Positions 1-9,054 of a stretch of 64,000 nt of DNA are shown here, piece by piece (within the stretch, counting starts at the first letter, position 1; every line of letters starts with the position of its first letter). Location of the stretch: NCBI GenBank assembly GCA_963733085.1, contig CAVTBY010000013.1, forward strand, positions 1 through 64,000. The letters run 5' to 3'. Below the pieces are notes generated by a model. That model searched no databases. It was not told the origin of the DNA and saw nothing but the letters and a program-made list of their open reading frames with translations. Source of the DNA: Desertimonas sp963733085 (GTDB lineage Bacteria; Actinomycetota; Acidimicrobiia; Acidimicrobiales; Ilumatobacteraceae). A program made the translations under genes and the position numbers.

Positions 1-434
1 CGCAAGATCGACGGGGCTCCTTCGGTCAGGATTGGTCGGGTTGGTTGCGGGGAGCAGCCGCGCCTGCAGCCGCTCGATGTCCGCCTGCTCGGCGCGCAGG
101 CGCACCGGCTCCCGGACGAGCTCGGTCCGGCCGCGCCGGGTGACCGAATCTCCTCCTTCAGGATCAGCCTGGTGGTCACCACCAGCTGCTCCTCGAGGAC
201 GGGAATGATGAGCACGCCATTCTCCTCGCGCGTTTCCGGCGCCGTCTCGACCGGCACGCCACGCGGGATGCGCTCGACGGTCACGTCCTCCTGGCGCAGC
301 TCGATCTCGGCGACCTCGTCGCGCTCCTCGAATGGGGTGCGCACCACGATCCGGCCGCGCTCGATCTCGCGCTTGCCAATCTCGAGCTGCTCTTCCGCCA
401 GCTCGATGAACCCGGTCCGTGCGTCTCCGGTCAT
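1..434 (-). CDS. YsnF/AvaK (DUF2382) stress protein, frameshifted and cut by window start
   Basis: Reading from an ATG at 434, the protein begins MTGDARTGFIELAEEQLEIG and continues through the charged, repetitive pattern of DUF2382 (EIERGRIVVRTPFEERDE, then VERIPRGVPVE). Near 140-150 the frame is lost, but a neighbouring frame continues sensibly (VTRRGRTELVREPVRLRAEQ) to the window edge, so one base appears to be missing in a GGG run. DUF2382 is found in general-stress proteins of unknown biochemical role. It faces the same way as the PhnA-like gene upstream. A second DUF2382 gene lies at 3152-3835. The C-terminus is outside the window. Confidence 0.6.
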   Translation of the reverse strand, partial: MTGDARTGFIELAEEQLEIGKREIERGRIVVRTPFEERDEVAEIELRQEDVTVERIPRGVPVETAPETREENGVLIIPVLEEQLVVTTRLILKEEIRSPGAAGPSSSGSRCACAPSRRTSSGCRRGCSPQPTRPILTEGAPSIL

Positions 435-639
435 CGCCGCTACGCGGCCCCTGCCGCCATCGACGACGGGGCCTGGCTGCTGGGCGAGCACGGCGCGGCG
501 CTGGTGGTGCCAAGCAGCGGCTAGGACGGACGGCCGAGACGGGCATGGGTAATGTGCTCCAGCGGGGGAACCGGGCAGAGACACCGCTCGGATGGGCAAC
601 CACCCGAGCGGTAGCGCTGGCGTCGCCGCGTTCGGCGCT

Positions 640-1582
640 GGCGCTCTCCCGGCGTCGGCCGGGCAGCGTGAGATTGGTCAGGGTCGGGTAGACGGCACCC
701 GCGCGCCCGCCGAGCCAAGCCGCCACCGCGCCCAGCGCTAGGGCGACAAAGCCGAACAGCGCCCCGCGCGAAACCACCCGGGCGGCCGTGTCGGCGGCCT
801 CGGTTGCCTGCTGCCGCGCCTGATCGACCGTCTGCCGGTATTGCTGCTCGTACGCCGCGACCTGGGTGCGCGCCTCCTCGATCGGGATGTCCTGCGCCCG
901 GGCGATGGCCGCAGCGGCACGCTCGCGCGCCTCTTGCGCCTGGGCTTCGTCGCCGGTGAGTGCCGCGCGCATGGCAGTCACCGCAGCATCGCGCAAGGCA
1001 GCCGGATCGTTGCCGCCACTGGCGTTGCGCAGCAAATCCTCGATCGCCGCCATCGGGTCGGTCATCTGCGAGATCGCCGGTGCCGCGGCACCGGCGGTGG
1101 TCGCAGCCGTCCGGCCGAGGCCGCCGATGGCGCCGCTGACCGTGTTGTAGACCCCGCCCAGCACGCCCCCGACGGTCGAGCTCAGCAGGTAGAAGATGAC
1201 CAGCGTGGTGAAGGCCCAGGGCAGTGAGCCCATGCCAGGCCGCGGTCGCCTCTTTCGGCTTGCCCGACAGCCGCCCGGCGGCATAGCCCCCGACCAGCGA
1301 GGCCAGGATGCCGGACAGGGTCCACCAGATCCCGGCGCCGATGGACAAGGACGAGGCCGTTGGATTGTCGCCGGTGCCCGGGTCGAGCGTGGCGATGCCG
1401 ATCCCCAGCCCCAGCATGTTGAGCAGGAGCTGGGTGACCAGGGCCACCACCACCCCGGCCAGCACCGCACCCCAGGCGATCTCGTTGAGCAGGATGGTGC
1501 GCTTGTCTTCCGCCGGCGTGGCCGTGCTCAGATGCGGTGCGTCGCCGACGCCGCGATGGTTCCCAGAATGTCCAAATGCCAA
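640..1582 (-). CDS. PhnA-like integral membrane protein, frameshifted
   Basis: From the ATG at 1582 the protein has a short polar N-terminus, a transmembrane helix (WGAVLAGVVVALVTQLLLNM), a Gly-rich loop and a second helix (ILASLVGGYAAGRLSG). At about 1,220 one extra C shifts the frame. The continuation is in the next frame: a third helix (TTLVIFYLLSSTVGGVLGGV), a long Ala/Glu-rich amphipathic region, and a final helix (GALFGFVALALGAVAAWLGG) ending near LTNLTLPGRR. This order matches proteins annotated PhnA-like, which are membrane proteins of unknown function and unrelated to phosphonate lyase. The true stop is uncertain because the second frame stays open past 640. The indel is probably a sequencing error. 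Confidence 0.6.
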
Positions 1583-1776
1583 GTTGAAGTTTAGGGGCTC
1601 ATATCAGAGGCATGGTGGATCTCGTCCTGCAACGGTGGCCAGGGCACCCATGAGGGACCTCGTGCAGGCCGCCGCGCCGGAAGTGCTTCGACCCTGTCGA
1701 TTGGCGACAGTTCCCAGCCAACAGTTATGAGGTCAAAGCGGAGCCAGGGCTCGCGTAGCGGCGATGGCGCCATGCT

Positions 1777-2036
1777 TCAGCCGTCAGGACCGAAGCTGCG
1801 GGGCAGGCAGCCAAGGCTGGGGCGCTCAGCCCTCCCAATTGGCGGGCCATGAAGCCGCATGCTCGCGGCGAGCAGCCGCTCCGCCTCCTGCCGCAACTCC
1901 TCGACTTGCCGCTGGACCATCAGCTGAGCGGCATCCCGCCCGTTCACCTCGGCCGCGCGGCGACCTTCTTCAAGCCAGTCCAGCTCGAGCCGGAGACGAT
2001 AGAGGCGGGGGAGCTGGGGTGATCGCAGCTTACCAT
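1777..2036 (-). CDS. Small hypothetical protein, probable frameshift near its start
   Basis: A reading frame on the minus strand encodes about 86 residues with strong coding character: PRLYRLRLELDWLEEGRRAA followed by a coiled, Glu/Arg-rich helix (QVEELRQEAERLLAA). The frame has no start codon. An ATG at 2036 with a GGAGG immediately upstream comes into frame if one C is restored in the run of four near 2,000. I do not recognise a family. It lies downstream of the alpha/beta hydrolase on the same strand. The rest of 1583-2091 shows nothing I can name. Confidence 0.3.
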
Positions 2037-2091
2037 CCTCCTCGCCCCATGATCACGCTGCCGCCACCGCCGACCCGCTGGCGATCCGGTG

Positions 2092-3082
2092 TCAGGTTGC
2101 CACCGCTTCGATCATCGTGGCGACCTGCTCCGGCACCGCATGATGGACCATGTGTCCTGCCCCTGGAACCAGCCGGAGCTCGCTGTGCGGGATCTGCTCG
2201 TGAAGCCGGATCGCGTGGCGGCCAACGTCCACGGCCTGGTCCTCGCTGCCGGCCATGATCATCACGGGCATGGACAGCTCGCCATAGTGGTCCTGCATCG
2301 CCGCGGCGTCACAGGCCGTGCACGCCGTCCTCAGCCCTCGGCTCTGATCTGCAAGGGCCGAACCGCCATGCCGCGCTCGAAGCCCTGCTGGAAGCGTTCC
2401 GGCACCGGTAGGGGCGCGAACATCCCCTTGAGCAGCAGCGGCAAGGTCGCCGCACCGAACAGCGGCGAGACCGTGTGGCGCAGCACGTCGCCAAGCACGG
2501 GCACGGCCGCGGGTGCGACCAGCAGCGCGTCAGCCCGCACGGTCGGGTGGTAGTAGCCCGACAGCAGGACCAGGCCGCGCACCTCTGACGGATCGGCAAG
2601 CGCGAGCGCCAGGGCGGCAAGCGTACCCCAGGAGTGGCCGACCACAACCGGGCGCGCGATGCCGAGACGCGCGAAGGCGCGGCGGAGAATGTCCGCCTGC
2701 GCCGCGGCAATCCACGCCGTGCCACGTGGCCGGTCGCTGTAGCCGTAACCGGGGCGATCGAAGGCGACGACGCGATGCCCCTGCGCGGCTACCTGGTCGA
2801 GCACGCCGCTCAGGATCCAGTCCTCCGCCGTCACCACGTTGCCGTGAAGCAGCACGACCGGTGTTCCGGTACCCCGCTCGAGGTAGTGCAGCCGGACGCC
2901 ATCGACCTCGACGAAGCGTCCGGTGGGTGATACAGGCGCTCGACCTTTCGGGTGCGGTAGCTGTTGTAGAGGGCGGCCGCAGCAAGCGCTGCTGCGGCAG
3001 CGCCCAGGACCGTGCCGGTCCGGGACCATCCCGGAGTGCTCGGGTTCGACTGGGCTATGGATGGACGGACCGACATCATCAT
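2092..3082 (-). CDS. Membrane-anchored alpha/beta hydrolase, two frameshifts
   Basis: Three consecutive frames assemble one protein of about 330 residues. The N-terminus carries a hydrophobic anchor (VLGAAAAALAAAALYNSY). The hydrolase fold follows with VVLLHGN (oxyanion loop), the nucleophile elbow GHSWG, the acid in AGSEDQAVD and the base in GAGHMVHH, so the full Ser-Asp-His triad is present. Frame breaks lie near 2,925 and 2,330, each explained by one missing or extra base. Three ATGs stand in tandem at the start. AGGAG is best spaced for the third, at 3076. The substrate cannot be told from sequence; relatives are esterases, epoxide hydrolases or haloperoxidase-like enzymes. Confidence 0.65.
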
Positions 3083-3096
3083 CTCCTGAACGGAGA

Positions 3097-3120
3097 AGCC
3101 CGGCGCTTGCGCACCGGGCT
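3097..3120. terminator. GC hairpin between two minus-strand genes
   Basis: The seven bases AGCCCGG at 3097-3103 pair with CCGGGCT at 3114-3120 around a short loop. It sits just after the stop region of the DUF2382 gene (3152) and before the hydrolase start. No T-tract is visible, so termination is an inference. Confidence 0.45.
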
Positions 3121-3151
3121 CCGCTTGCAGTTACTGTCGTGGGGAACGCTG

Positions 3152-3835
3152 CTAGCGCTTCCTGGGCGAGCTTGGCTTGATCTCCTCCACCTCGACCTCG
3201 GTCCGGCGGACCGTGTCCTTCACCGTCTCCTCGCGCTCCTCGACCCGCTTGCCGACCGTGACCTCGCCGACCACGCGCGCCTGCTTGCGGACCTCGACCT
3301 TCTCGCCGGTCTTGAGCATCTCGACCGTCTTGTCCTGGAATGCCGCCTCCGTCTCCGCGGGGGTCAGCGTGCGGTCCGCGTCCCGGCGTTCGACCTCGAC
3401 CTCCTCCTCGCGCAAGGTCACGGTCTGCTCGACCGGCCGCTCGCTGACATGGGTGGTGATCCGCACCCCGCCGGTGACCGCCTTGCCCTTGTGGATCGCG
3501 AGCTGCTCCTCGACTTCCTGCAGCGTCTCCCCGCCTGCCGCTGCCTCCGCCTCGCCACCCTCGTAGCGCTCCATGATGGCCACGGTCTGGTCGACCTTCG
3601 GCTCGGGCGCCCGCGCCGCCACCAGGACCCGGCCCTGGCGGGCGGCCTGGGCGTAGTCGCGGGCGTCGTCCTCCTCGAAGCCGCGCTCGACGATCTCGGC
3701 CACGAGCTCGTCCTCCTCGCCGGCCAGGACCTCGACGTCGCGGTCCTTGAGGCCGCCGCTCCGGATCAGCTCGTCGACCAGCCGCTGCGCGCTGCGGGCG
3801 TCCGGGATGGTGCTGATGATGGTCATCGTTGCCAT
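3152..3835 (-). CDS. YsnF/AvaK domain (DUF2382) general stress protein
   Basis: This intact protein of 227 residues has two parts. Residues 1-90 resemble the general-stress-protein 17M type N-terminal domain (MTIISTIPDARSAQRLVDEL, with AGEEDELVAE later). Residues about 105-220 are DUF2382, rich in alternating charged residues (VSERPVEQTVTLREEEVEVE and TVRRTEVEVEEI). Such proteins are linked to stress in Bacillus, cyanobacteria and many proteobacteria, but no reaction is known. It is cytosolic, with no signal or membrane segment. The gene starts at ATG 3835 and follows the HHH-phasin gene on the same strand. Confidence 0.8.
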   Translation of the reverse strand: MATMTIISTIPDARSAQRLVDELIRSGGLKDRDVEVLAGEEDELVAEIVERGFEEDDARDYAQAARQGRVLVAARAPEPKVDQTVAIMERYEGGEAEAAAGGETLQEVEEQLAIHKGKAVTGGVRITTHVSERPVEQTVTLREEEVEVERRDADRTLTPAETEAAFQDKTVEMLKTGEKVEVRKQARVVGEVTVGKRVEEREETVKDTVRRTEVEVEEIKPSSPRKR

Positions 3836-3940
3836 GGGCGTACTCTCCTCAGCCAGTCCGGCACGGACTGGTGCTGCTGTTGGCGCTGATCTGTTCGTGC
3901 TCGCTCCGCGCGAGCGCGGGTGCGGCCCGCGCAGGCCGTC

Positions 3941-4716
3941 TCAGGCGGCTTCGCTGCCGCCGCGGTTCCGGCGGCCGGCCCCGCCCACGCTTGTTGCCGC
4001 GGTGAGCACGGCCTGGCTGGCCTCGAGGTAGCGCTGCGCCAGCCCGGCCATGCGCTCCAGGCTGGCGTGCAGGAACTCGCCCTGGACCCGCAACAACCGC
4101 TCCCAATCGACCGCCTCGCTGAGGGCGGTCAGGGTCGCGACGTTGTGCCGGGCCTGCTCTTGCACCAGCTCGCTCAGCGCCTGGCCCAGCTCGGCCGTGC
4201 CCTGCGCCGACCGGCGCGTCGCCTGGCTCGCTGCCGTCGTGGTGCGGTGCACGACCTGCAGGCCGCTGCGCGCCGCTTCGGCGGTAGCCTCGGCGGCGGT
4301 CGCGGCCCCGACTGCCGTCATGTCGCGGGCCACCTTGACCCCCAGCCGCGCAGCCTCGGCCGTTCGCGCGGACGCCCTCTCCTCCTCGCGGCGACGATCG
4401 TCGCCGCCGCTGCTGCCGCCACCCTCGCGGGCGCGGATGCGTTCGTCCGCTTGCGCCCCCCGCTGCTGCTGCTGCTCGTTCGCGCGGGCGCCGTTGCCGC
4501 CGTTGCCGGACCCCGCTGCTGCTGTTGCTCGCGGAAGTCGAGCGCCTGGCGCAGCTGATCGAGCGTGGCCGGGCCGACCCCCGATATTTCCTCGAGTGCC
4601 TCGAGCCGGATCGCGCCCTTGCGGCGGCGCTTGAGGATCTCGTCGGCGAGCTCGGCGCGGATGCCGGCCTCGACCAGCTCGTCGCGGCTGGCGGTGTGGA
4701 CGTTGGGCTTGGCCAT
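3941..4716 (-). CDS. Helix-hairpin-helix plus phasin-domain fusion protein, frameshifted
   Basis: Residues 1-60 form a helix-hairpin-helix module: NVHTASRDELVEAGIRAELA and then EEISGVGPATLDQL, with the GVG hairpin typical of non-specific DNA binding. A Gln/Gly/Ser/Arg-rich linker follows. The frame then shifts near 4,480-4,530 (one base in a repetitive GGC/AAC stretch), and the continuing frame reads RTAEAARLGVKVARDMTAVG and a helical phasin_2 domain (TAELGQALSELVQEQARHNV). Phasins coat polyhydroxyalkanoate granules. A DNA-binding module attached to one would fit a granule-to-nucleoid tether such as PhaF or PhaM (inference). The linker of both frames carries the same Gln run, which supports one gene rather than two. 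Confidence 0.6.
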
Positions 4717-5268
4717 GGTTCTCTCCCCCAGGATGGCTTGGTCACCGCCGCGCGGCGGTACGCGGATTCAGTCCCGAGCCCCGCGCGATGGTTCCATTGC
4801 AATGCAGCAAAACGTTCCACGATGTACGCGTTGGGGCTGTGCTAACGGGCCGTGCCGGATCTCGCCTCGGTCGAGCAGACCGCCTGGAACGAGGCGGAAC
4901 GGGCCGTTGTCGGCGGTCATGCTCCTCGAGACCGACGGCATCATCGGCGAGGTCGCGACGCTGCTCGCGCGCGGCCGTCCACACAATCCGGACCGGCTCC
5001 GAGCAGATCGACCGCCACGTTGTCCACGCCTGGGCCACCACTCACCGAGCAAGCGGCCCGGCCGATGGCGCAGGCGCGCTGATCATGTCACGCAATCTTC
5101 TGCCTGGACGGTTTGCAGGACATAGATTAAGCAACGCTGGATATGACAGCGTGCGATCAGCCCGTGTGGCCGGACTGGCGCTGTCACCCAACCGCTCGTT
5201 TGATGGATGGGCGCCTCCCTCCCGCGCTGCCTGGTAGGCGACGGTATGGTGGATAGGAGGAGGCGCTG
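4717..5268. other. Gene-poor stretch
   Basis: No frame in these 552 bases gives a protein I can support on either strand. The few open frames are Arg/Pro-rich shadows. It ends at a GGAGGAGG sequence at 5257-5264 that is the ribosome site of the transposase remnant beginning at 5269. Confidence 0.4.
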
Positions 5269-5375
5269 ATGTCGGGAGCAGTCCTCGGCTCGGCACCGAT
5301 CTGGCCAAGCACGTGTCCTCCAGCTGCACGGCATCGACGAGCACGGCCGAGCGGCCTTGCCGAAGCCGGGGGAGC
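5269..5375 (+). pseudogene. Remnant of an IS110-family transposase N-terminus
   Basis: After a strong Shine-Dalgarno sequence and ATG at 5269, two adjacent frames together give GTDLAKHV and then LQLHGIDEHGRAALPK. This resembles the start of the IS110-type DEDD transposase (GIDLAKHVFQLHG...). The reading is already shifted and stops making sense after about 35 residues, directly before the converging SDR gene. No terminal repeats are visible. IS110 elements usually lack them, so the element boundary cannot be placed. Taken as a decayed fragment. Confidence 0.45.
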
Positions 5376-5395
5376 TGCGCCAAGAGAAATCGTGC

Positions 5396-6076
5396 CTACC
5401 ACGGCACCGGATCGCCCCGGTAGCTGAAGAACCCGCCCGAGTGCGCCAGCGTCAGTCCGCCGATGACGGCACGCATCTGCCGCACGGCCTGCTCCGCCGA
5501 CTGGCTGGCGTTCGGACCGCCCATGCGCGTCCGCGCCCAGCCGGGGTGGACGACGGCGACGACGACGCCCTCGCCCCTGAGCTCCACCGCGAGCGTCCGG
5601 AAGGCCATGTTCAGGCCGGCCTTCGAGGTCCGGTACGCCAGGTGACCGCCGGAGCGGTTGTCCCCGATGCTGCCCAACCCGCTCGTGATGCCGACCACCT
5701 TCCGCTCGCGGCCGCGGGCGACGTGGCGGCGCAGCGCCGCGGCGAGGAGCACCGGCGCGATCGTGTTCACCTCGAGCGTCTCGAGCCAGCCTGCGACGTC
5801 GAGAGCGTCGAGGCCATCGGACGGCCCGCCGACGCCGGCGTTGGCGATCAGGAGGTCGATCGCCTCGCTCCCGAGCGCCTTGGCGAGATCCGGGTAGGCC
5901 GCTCGGTCGCGGACGTCGAGCTGGTGGATGACGACCTCACCCGGGATGGCGCGGAGCTCCCCGGCCTCATCGAGGTGACGGCAGGTGGCGTGCACGCGCC
6001 AGCCCTCGGCCGCGTACTGGCGCACGAACTCGAGGCCCAGGCCGCGATTGGCGCCGGTCACCAGCATCACCGACAT
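5396..6076 (-). CDS. Short-chain dehydrogenase/reductase (SDR)
   Basis: A protein of 226 residues with the classical SDR signature: cofactor glycine motif TGANRGLG at residues 7-14, NAGVGG near 88, catalytic serine in GITSGLGS, and the Tyr-x3-Lys pair in YRTSK. The Arg after the glycine-rich loop region (CRHLDEAG) leaves NADP or NAD preference open. The start at ATG 6076 gives the usual MSVMLVTGA beginning with GGGGAG upstream. Downstream residues HPGWARTRMGGPNA match the C-factor / sniffer-like subgroup. The substrate is unknown. It stands alone, convergent with the IS110 remnant. Confidence 0.85.
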   Translation of the reverse strand: MSVMLVTGANRGLGLEFVRQYAAEGWRVHATCRHLDEAGELRAIPGEVVIHQLDVRDRAAYPDLAKALGSEAIDLLIANAGVGGPSDGLDALDVAGWLETLEVNTIAPVLLAAALRRHVARGRERKVVGITSGLGSIGDNRSGGHLAYRTSKAGLNMAFRTLAVELRGEGVVVAVVHPGWARTRMGGPNASQSAEQAVRQMRAVIGGLTLAHSGGFFSYRGDPVPW

Positions 6077-6269
6077 GGACTCTCCCCCGCGATCCGTCGC
6101 ACACAGTAGATGGGGGAGGCCCCCGTTCAAGCGGATCTGCTGCGTCGCGTTGAGCGGGATCGACCGCTCGCTGTGGAGGCTCGCGATCCGGCCCGAAGGC
6201 CCGCTCGTCTCCTTGCCTCGGCGGGCGGGCAGCTTACTTCCGGCACAAAACTCGCCGGAGGGTCGCCGC

Positions 6270-6755
6270 ATGCACGTCGTGTACAAGGGCCGCATCGCCG
6301 ATCTGGCCGACCTCAAGGACGGATCGGTGTTCCTGGCCGACTTCGACGGCGGGCCGATCGTCCGGGCGATGAAGGCCTTCTACGTGAACCCGTCCGGCAT
6401 CCACGGCGGCAAGATCGTCACCCTCGGCCCGTTCCGGGACGAGGACGGCGGGAGACCCGGCGTCTACGAGCCGCACGTCGTCCGCCAGCTGGCGGTGGTC
6501 GACCTGACCGGCGTGCTCGCCTTCACCTTCTCGACCGAGCCGGAGCACGTCACGTTCAAGCTGCCGCCCTCGCGCGAGTGTCCCGGGCTGGTCGTCCTCG
6601 TGGAGGACGATGTTTATCTCGCCTGCCAGTTCTACGAGGACGTCGGCTTGTGGGAAACGGCGTACCTGAACGTGGTCACGGGCGAGATCGTCTTTCAGGT
6701 CGATGCCGCCAAGGGCTGCGTCTCACGGCAGTGGGCCCTCGAGGCGAGGGCGTGA
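6270..6755 (+). CDS. Conserved hypothetical protein
   Basis: A 161-residue protein beginning MHVVYKGRIADLADLKDGSV with a GGAGGG ribosome site eight bases before the ATG. It has mixed beta character with many aromatic and acidic residues and a late Cys pair (CQFYED and KGCVSRQW), but no signal peptide, membrane helix or motif that I recognise. Codon use matches its neighbours. It is divergent from the SDR gene, so the two may share the promoter region at 6077-6269. No function is proposed. Confidence 0.6.
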   Translation: MHVVYKGRIADLADLKDGSVFLADFDGGPIVRAMKAFYVNPSGIHGGKIVTLGPFRDEDGGRPGVYEPHVVRQLAVVDLTGVLAFTFSTEPEHVTFKLPPSRECPGLVVLVEDDVYLACQFYEDVGLWETAYLNVVTGEIVFQVDAAKGCVSRQWALEARA

Positions 6756-6893
6756 GCCACACTCCTTGCGCTTGACGACCGCCGGTCAGATCTCCCTACT
6801 CCCGGATCGAGGGTCGGCGGGAGCGTCGCTCCTATCCGTTCACGCGCCACCGCTCAACGCAACAGATCGCGCGACCTGGCGGCAGGATTCGGC

Positions 6894-7982
6894 TCAGAAC
6901 GCGTACCGCACCCGGCAGTACGGCATCACCTCCTGCATCAGCCCGAGCAGCTCGTCGAGGAACCGGCGCTTGAGCCCCGCGCGGTAGCGCAGGTTCCGTG
7001 TCCCGCTCTCCGAGCGCTTGGTCTCCTGCAGGTCGGGCCGCCACAGGACCGCCTCGGCCTTCGGATGCCAGGCGAGGTTGGTCTCGTGCAGCTCGGCGTT
7101 GTGGGTGAGCAGGATGATCTCGGCCGCGAGCTGGGCCTTGGCGGCGGAAGTGAGCGCCGCGTCGAGCTGGCGGAACAGCTCGCGCCAGCCGTCGAGCCAG
7201 CCCTCGTGGACGATCACGGGGCTGAAGTTGAGGTGGACCTCGTAGCCCGCGGCCTCGAACTCGCTCACCGCCGCGATGCGCTCGGCCACGGGCGTGGTGC
7301 GCACGTCGACGAGCCGGGCCATGCCCTCGGGCATCAGGCTGAACCGGACGCGGGTCTTGCGTTTCGGCTCGTAGCCCAGGAGGTCGGGATTGACGTACTT
7401 GGTGGCGAAACTGGCCTTCGCGTTCGGCACCTCGTCGCGGAAGAACGCCACCGTGTCCCTGACGTTGTCGGAGATGAGCGCATCGACCGAGCAGTCGCCG
7501 TTCTCGCCCACGTCGTAGACCCAGTACCGATGGTCGACCTGGTTCGGATCGAGCTTCGACCCCTGCTTGGCGGCGTGGCGGGCCAGGAAGGCCAGGATCT
7601 TGTCGTTGTTGACGAAGACCGTGATCGGGTTGGCGAAGCCTTTGCGCCGAGCGACGTAGCAGTAGGCGCAGGCCATGGCGCAGCCGTTCGAGGCGCCGGG
7701 GCCGACGAAGTCGGCGCTGCGGCCGTTCGGGCGGGAGTCCATCGACTTGCGCGCGCCCAGCACCAGCGTGGTCCGCTTGACCCGGTTCCAGTCGTCCGCG
7801 AGCTCGGCGTTCCCGTGCAGCTCGGGGATCTGCCAGTGCGAGCGGACGGGCACCCGCTCCGCGTCGGGGAAGCGGGCCAGGATCTCGCGGCCGCGCGGGT
7901 GCACCTCGGCGGCGGGCTCGAGATAGATGCGGCGCACGTCGAGGATGGGACGGGCGGGCGGGACGGTCTCGGCGGCGGTCAT
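6894..7982 (-). CDS. Spore photoproduct lyase family radical SAM protein
   Basis: The 362-residue protein carries the radical SAM cluster motif as C-x3-C-x2-C (CAMACAYCYV, residues about 104-113), followed by conserved blocks of the SPL-like family: YWVYDVGENGDCSVDA, FATKYVNPDLLGY, VRFSLMP, HLNFSPVIVHEGWLDGW and LAWHPKAEAVLWRPD. True SplB repairs the spore photoproduct thymine dimer with an SplB cysteine near the C-terminus. This longer family occurs in non-sporulating bacteria and its substrate is not settled. The gene starts at ATG 7982 and ends at 6894. It is transcribed alone. Confidence 0.8.
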   Translation of the reverse strand: MTAAETVPPARPILDVRRIYLEPAAEVHPRGREILARFPDAERVPVRSHWQIPELHGNAELADDWNRVKRTTLVLGARKSMDSRPNGRSADFVGPGASNGCAMACAYCYVARRKGFANPITVFVNNDKILAFLARHAAKQGSKLDPNQVDHRYWVYDVGENGDCSVDALISDNVRDTVAFFRDEVPNAKASFATKYVNPDLLGYEPKRKTRVRFSLMPEGMARLVDVRTTPVAERIAAVSEFEAAGYEVHLNFSPVIVHEGWLDGWRELFRQLDAALTSAAKAQLAAEIILLTHNAELHETNLAWHPKAEAVLWRPDLQETKRSESGTRNLRYRAGLKRRFLDELLGLMQEVMPYCRVRYAF

Positions 7983-8241
7983 CGGTGCGCCAATCCTTGA
8001 GAGAGCAGACGGTTGCGTCCCTGTGGCGCTATGTTCCCCTGAGGCGGCTGGCCTGACCCGGTGGGCCCTGCACGGTCATGTCGGCCTGAGGTGCAAAGAT
8101 GGCCGCTGGCGCCCAGCTTGCCTCAAAACGGCACCGCGAGATCCGCGAGGTGGGATTCGGTGCGCCCGGCACCGCGGGGCCGCAGGGTGGCGCCTCGACC
8201 GATTAGGGTAAGCCCTGCCTCTCCTAAACTTCCCCTCAATT

Positions 8242-8268
8242 GGCCCTGCTCGTCCTCCAAGCAGGGCC
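8242..8268. terminator. Nine-base hairpin in an otherwise empty intergenic region
   Basis: GGCCCTGCT at 8242-8250 pairs perfectly with AGCAGGGCC at 8260-8268. It is followed on the plus strand by TTGCTT. No plus-strand gene ending here is recognised, so its partner is unclear. The surrounding 7983-8415 holds no gene I can support. Confidence 0.4.
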
Positions 8269-8415
8269 TTGCTTGTCGCCTGCCGCCGAGGGTTCCGCCC
8301 CCGCTCGACGGGAAGGCCGTCGTTCCCGAGCGGAGCGACGGCCACCCCGGCCTGGAACTCAGGAGGTCAGCGGTGCTTGCCAGGAGCCGTCGATGGCCCG
8401 GGCCGTTGTAGGCGC

Positions 8416-9013
8416 ATGCAGCACGCCGGCACCGACGACACGTCCGACGCCAGCCCGGTCGAGCGGGCCGACATCGCCGCCGCGCGGCGGCTGGCGCGGC
8501 ACCACCACGACCCGACCCTGCGTGCCGTCACGGCGTTCGGCCAGCTCGCCGACCAACCGCCGTTGCTGGCCGCGTCCGGCGCGGTCGTGGCCTGGGGGCT
8601 GCTGACCCGCGATCGGCGGCTCGCCCGCCGTGGCGGGCACCTGGTCGCCTCGGTCGCCCTGGCGACGCTGCTCAAGGGCACGCTCAAGCGGGCCCTGTCC
8701 CGCACCCGGCCGAACGTGCTGCTCGACGAGGGCCGCTACCGGGTGGAGCCGCTGGGCCCGGACGAGGGCCCCTGGCACTCGTTCCCCTCGGGCCACACGG
8801 CCGGCGGCGTGGCCCTGGCCCGGGCGGTCGCCCGCTCGCTGGCCCGGCGCACGGTGGCCGGCCTACGCCGGCGCGGCGGCGGTCGGCCTGGTCCAGGTGC
8901 CGCGCGGGGCGCACTACCCGAGCGACGTGCTGGCCGGGGTGGTGATCGGCGTGGCGGCCGAGGCCGTCGTGCACCGGCTGTTCCCATCCCTGACGGCTAT
9001 CCCGGATCCGTAG
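8416..9013 (+). CDS. PAP2 superfamily phosphatase, frameshifted
   Basis: All three PAP2 acid-phosphatase motifs are visible: K-x6-RP in KRALSRTRP, PSGH in FPSGHTAGG, and the last motif in PRGAHYPSD with its catalytic His and Asp. Hydrophobic segments between them suggest a membrane enzyme acting on lipid phosphates such as phosphatidic acid or undecaprenyl diphosphate. The frame breaks at about 8,865 and continues as AYAGAAAVGLVQVPRGAHYP, so one base is wrong in the GCC/GGC run. ATG 8416 is chosen because it gives a polar N-terminus before the first helix. Family membership is clear; the exact substrate is not. Confidence 0.7.
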
Positions 9014-9054
9014 ACGGAGAAGCATTGGCACTGACCACCAACAAGGATAGCTCG

